This document shows, in pieces, positions 63,561-64,000 of a stretch of 64,000 bases of DNA (position 1 is its first letter; each line of letters opens with the position of its first letter). The position numbers and the translations under genes are program-made. Source of the stretch: Chlamydiales bacterium (GTDB lineage Bacteria > Chlamydiota > Chlamydiia > Chlamydiales > JAAKFR01); assembly GCA_022601445.1 (NCBI GenBank), contig JAJACP010000001.1:263684-327683 (forward strand), in the 5' to 3' direction. Below the pieces are notes generated by a model, which was given only the letters and a program-made list of their open reading frames with translations, ran no database searches and was not told the origin of the DNA.

Positions 63561-64000
63561 ATGACAACGCAAATAGCTGGTTATTATACCCGAAATGGGA
63601 TTTTGTACCGAAACAATGAGACCGAAGACAACCAAGATGCGGTTCGCAGAGCAACCGCGTGTACGTGCGCTCTCATTGCCAAAAACGCACCAGCCAGACA
63701 GGCCACTTATTCGTGGGCAGCGGCTAATAACCGCACTTTCTACCCTATTCTCTCTGATACTATTGCAAATCCTTGGTTCTGGGTATTAGCCATGCCTAGG
63801 CATTCTCCCCGCTATCACGGCTATCCAAATAGTGGCTGCAGCTCTTGTAGTGCACCAGGAGATGGAGAGGGATGCGCTGCAGTGGCTTTGATCATAGCCA
63901 TCATCGCGCTTGCTTCTCTGTGTATTGTAGCTACTGGTTTCACGATCTACCAAGGGGTTGAAGCAGAGAAGGAGAGACGCTTACTTCGTGAGATTGAGGC
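63561..64000 (+). CDS. Putative membrane protein, 3' end outside window
   Basis: The frame is open from the ATG to the right edge (146 codons). The N-terminal 75 residues are soluble with two nearby cysteines (ATACTCALIA) and a Trp-rich FYPILSDTIANPWFWVLAMP stretch. A Gly/Ser/Cys-rich loop (NSGCSSCSAPGDGEGC) follows. One strong hydrophobic helix comes next (AAVALIIAIIALASLCIVATGF), then a charged segment (EAEKERRLLREIE). A downstream partner helix would make it Inc-like, but that cannot be seen. No family recognised. A GC-balanced composition like its neighbours supports it as a real gene. Confidence 0.55.
   Translation, partial: MTTQIAGYYTRNGILYRNNETEDNQDAVRRATACTCALIAKNAPARQATYSWAAANNRTFYPILSDTIANPWFWVLAMPRHSPRYHGYPNSGCSSCSAPGDGEGCAAVALIIAIIALASLCIVATGFTIYQGVEAEKERRLLREIE

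Overview
The window is bacterial chromosome from a member of the Chlamydiae, most likely an environmental (amoeba- or invertebrate-associated) lineage rather than a Chlamydiaceae pathogen. The evidence is gene content and order. There is a Pkn1-type kinase with a sulfatase-modifying-factor-like tail next to ligA. PPi-dependent phosphofructokinase and an alpha/beta hydrolase sit next to waaA and leuS. A ybeY - CBS transporter - (rny) - rsbV - DUF3604 - mqnE - mqnA - menG block matches, as far as I recall, the CT421-CT428 order of C. trachomatis. IspG is the long chlamydial/plant type, and there are many hydrophobic Inc-like proteins. RNase Y, TamA/B, a phytochelatin-synthase-like protein, BTB-like proteins and an orphan fcl point away from the reduced Chlamydiaceae. 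Base composition looks balanced by eye, higher in G+C than I expect for Chlamydiaceae. I cannot name the genus.

Layout. 1-5.2 kb: tail of tamA, tamB, a phytochelatin-synthase-like secreted protein, a DUF4143 ATPase and a cysteine-rich secreted protein. 5.2-14.1 kb: an ABC-F ATPase, two tandem membrane/BTB-like paralogues, an NAPE-PLD-like metallo-hydrolase converging on a membrane-anchored alpha/beta hydrolase, and ispG. 14.1-17.3 kb: a promoter followed by four overlapping genes that read as two effector/CesT-chaperone pairs. 17.3-20.5 kb: mlaE-mlaF-mlaD lipid transport genes and algH. 20.5-20.8 kb: a palindromic repeat element. 20.8-29.5 kb: rpsI/rplM, hemJ-like, miaB, a papain-like cysteine-protease candidate, ligA, pkn1 and a helical repeat protein. 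29.5-35.9 kb: yidC, dnaA, an unknown protein and a porin-like outer-membrane protein. 35.9-43.8 kb: fcl/lgt, then a membrane protein - PIN/TRAM - acpS - trxB - barrel-protein run, then pfp and a hydrolase. 43.9-45.4 kb: a tRNA locus where a NYN-domain nuclease gene is bracketed by an intact tRNA-CAU/tRNA-fMet pair and a chimeric, deleted copy of the same pair. 45.4-51.8 kb: waaA, leuS and three Inc-like membrane proteins. 51.8-64 kb: rnr, a DUF502 protein, two tiny basic proteins, ybeY, a CBS transporter, rny, rsbV, a DUF3604 protein, an NqrM-like protein, the futalosine menaquinone genes mqnE-mqnA-menG, and two more small membrane proteins.

How it fits together. Housekeeping genes for the envelope (Tam, Mla, YidC, Lgt, WaaA), RNA metabolism (RNase R, RNase Y, YbeY, MiaB) and respiration (menaquinone, Na+-NQR maturation) alternate with lineage-specific genes probably used against a eukaryotic host: BTB-like, Inc-like, protease-like and chaperone/effector genes. 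The least explained locus is the NYN gene. It has its own extended -10 promoter and a short leader made of two hairpins, the second a terminator, directly before the start codon, and it sits between duplicated tRNA sequences.
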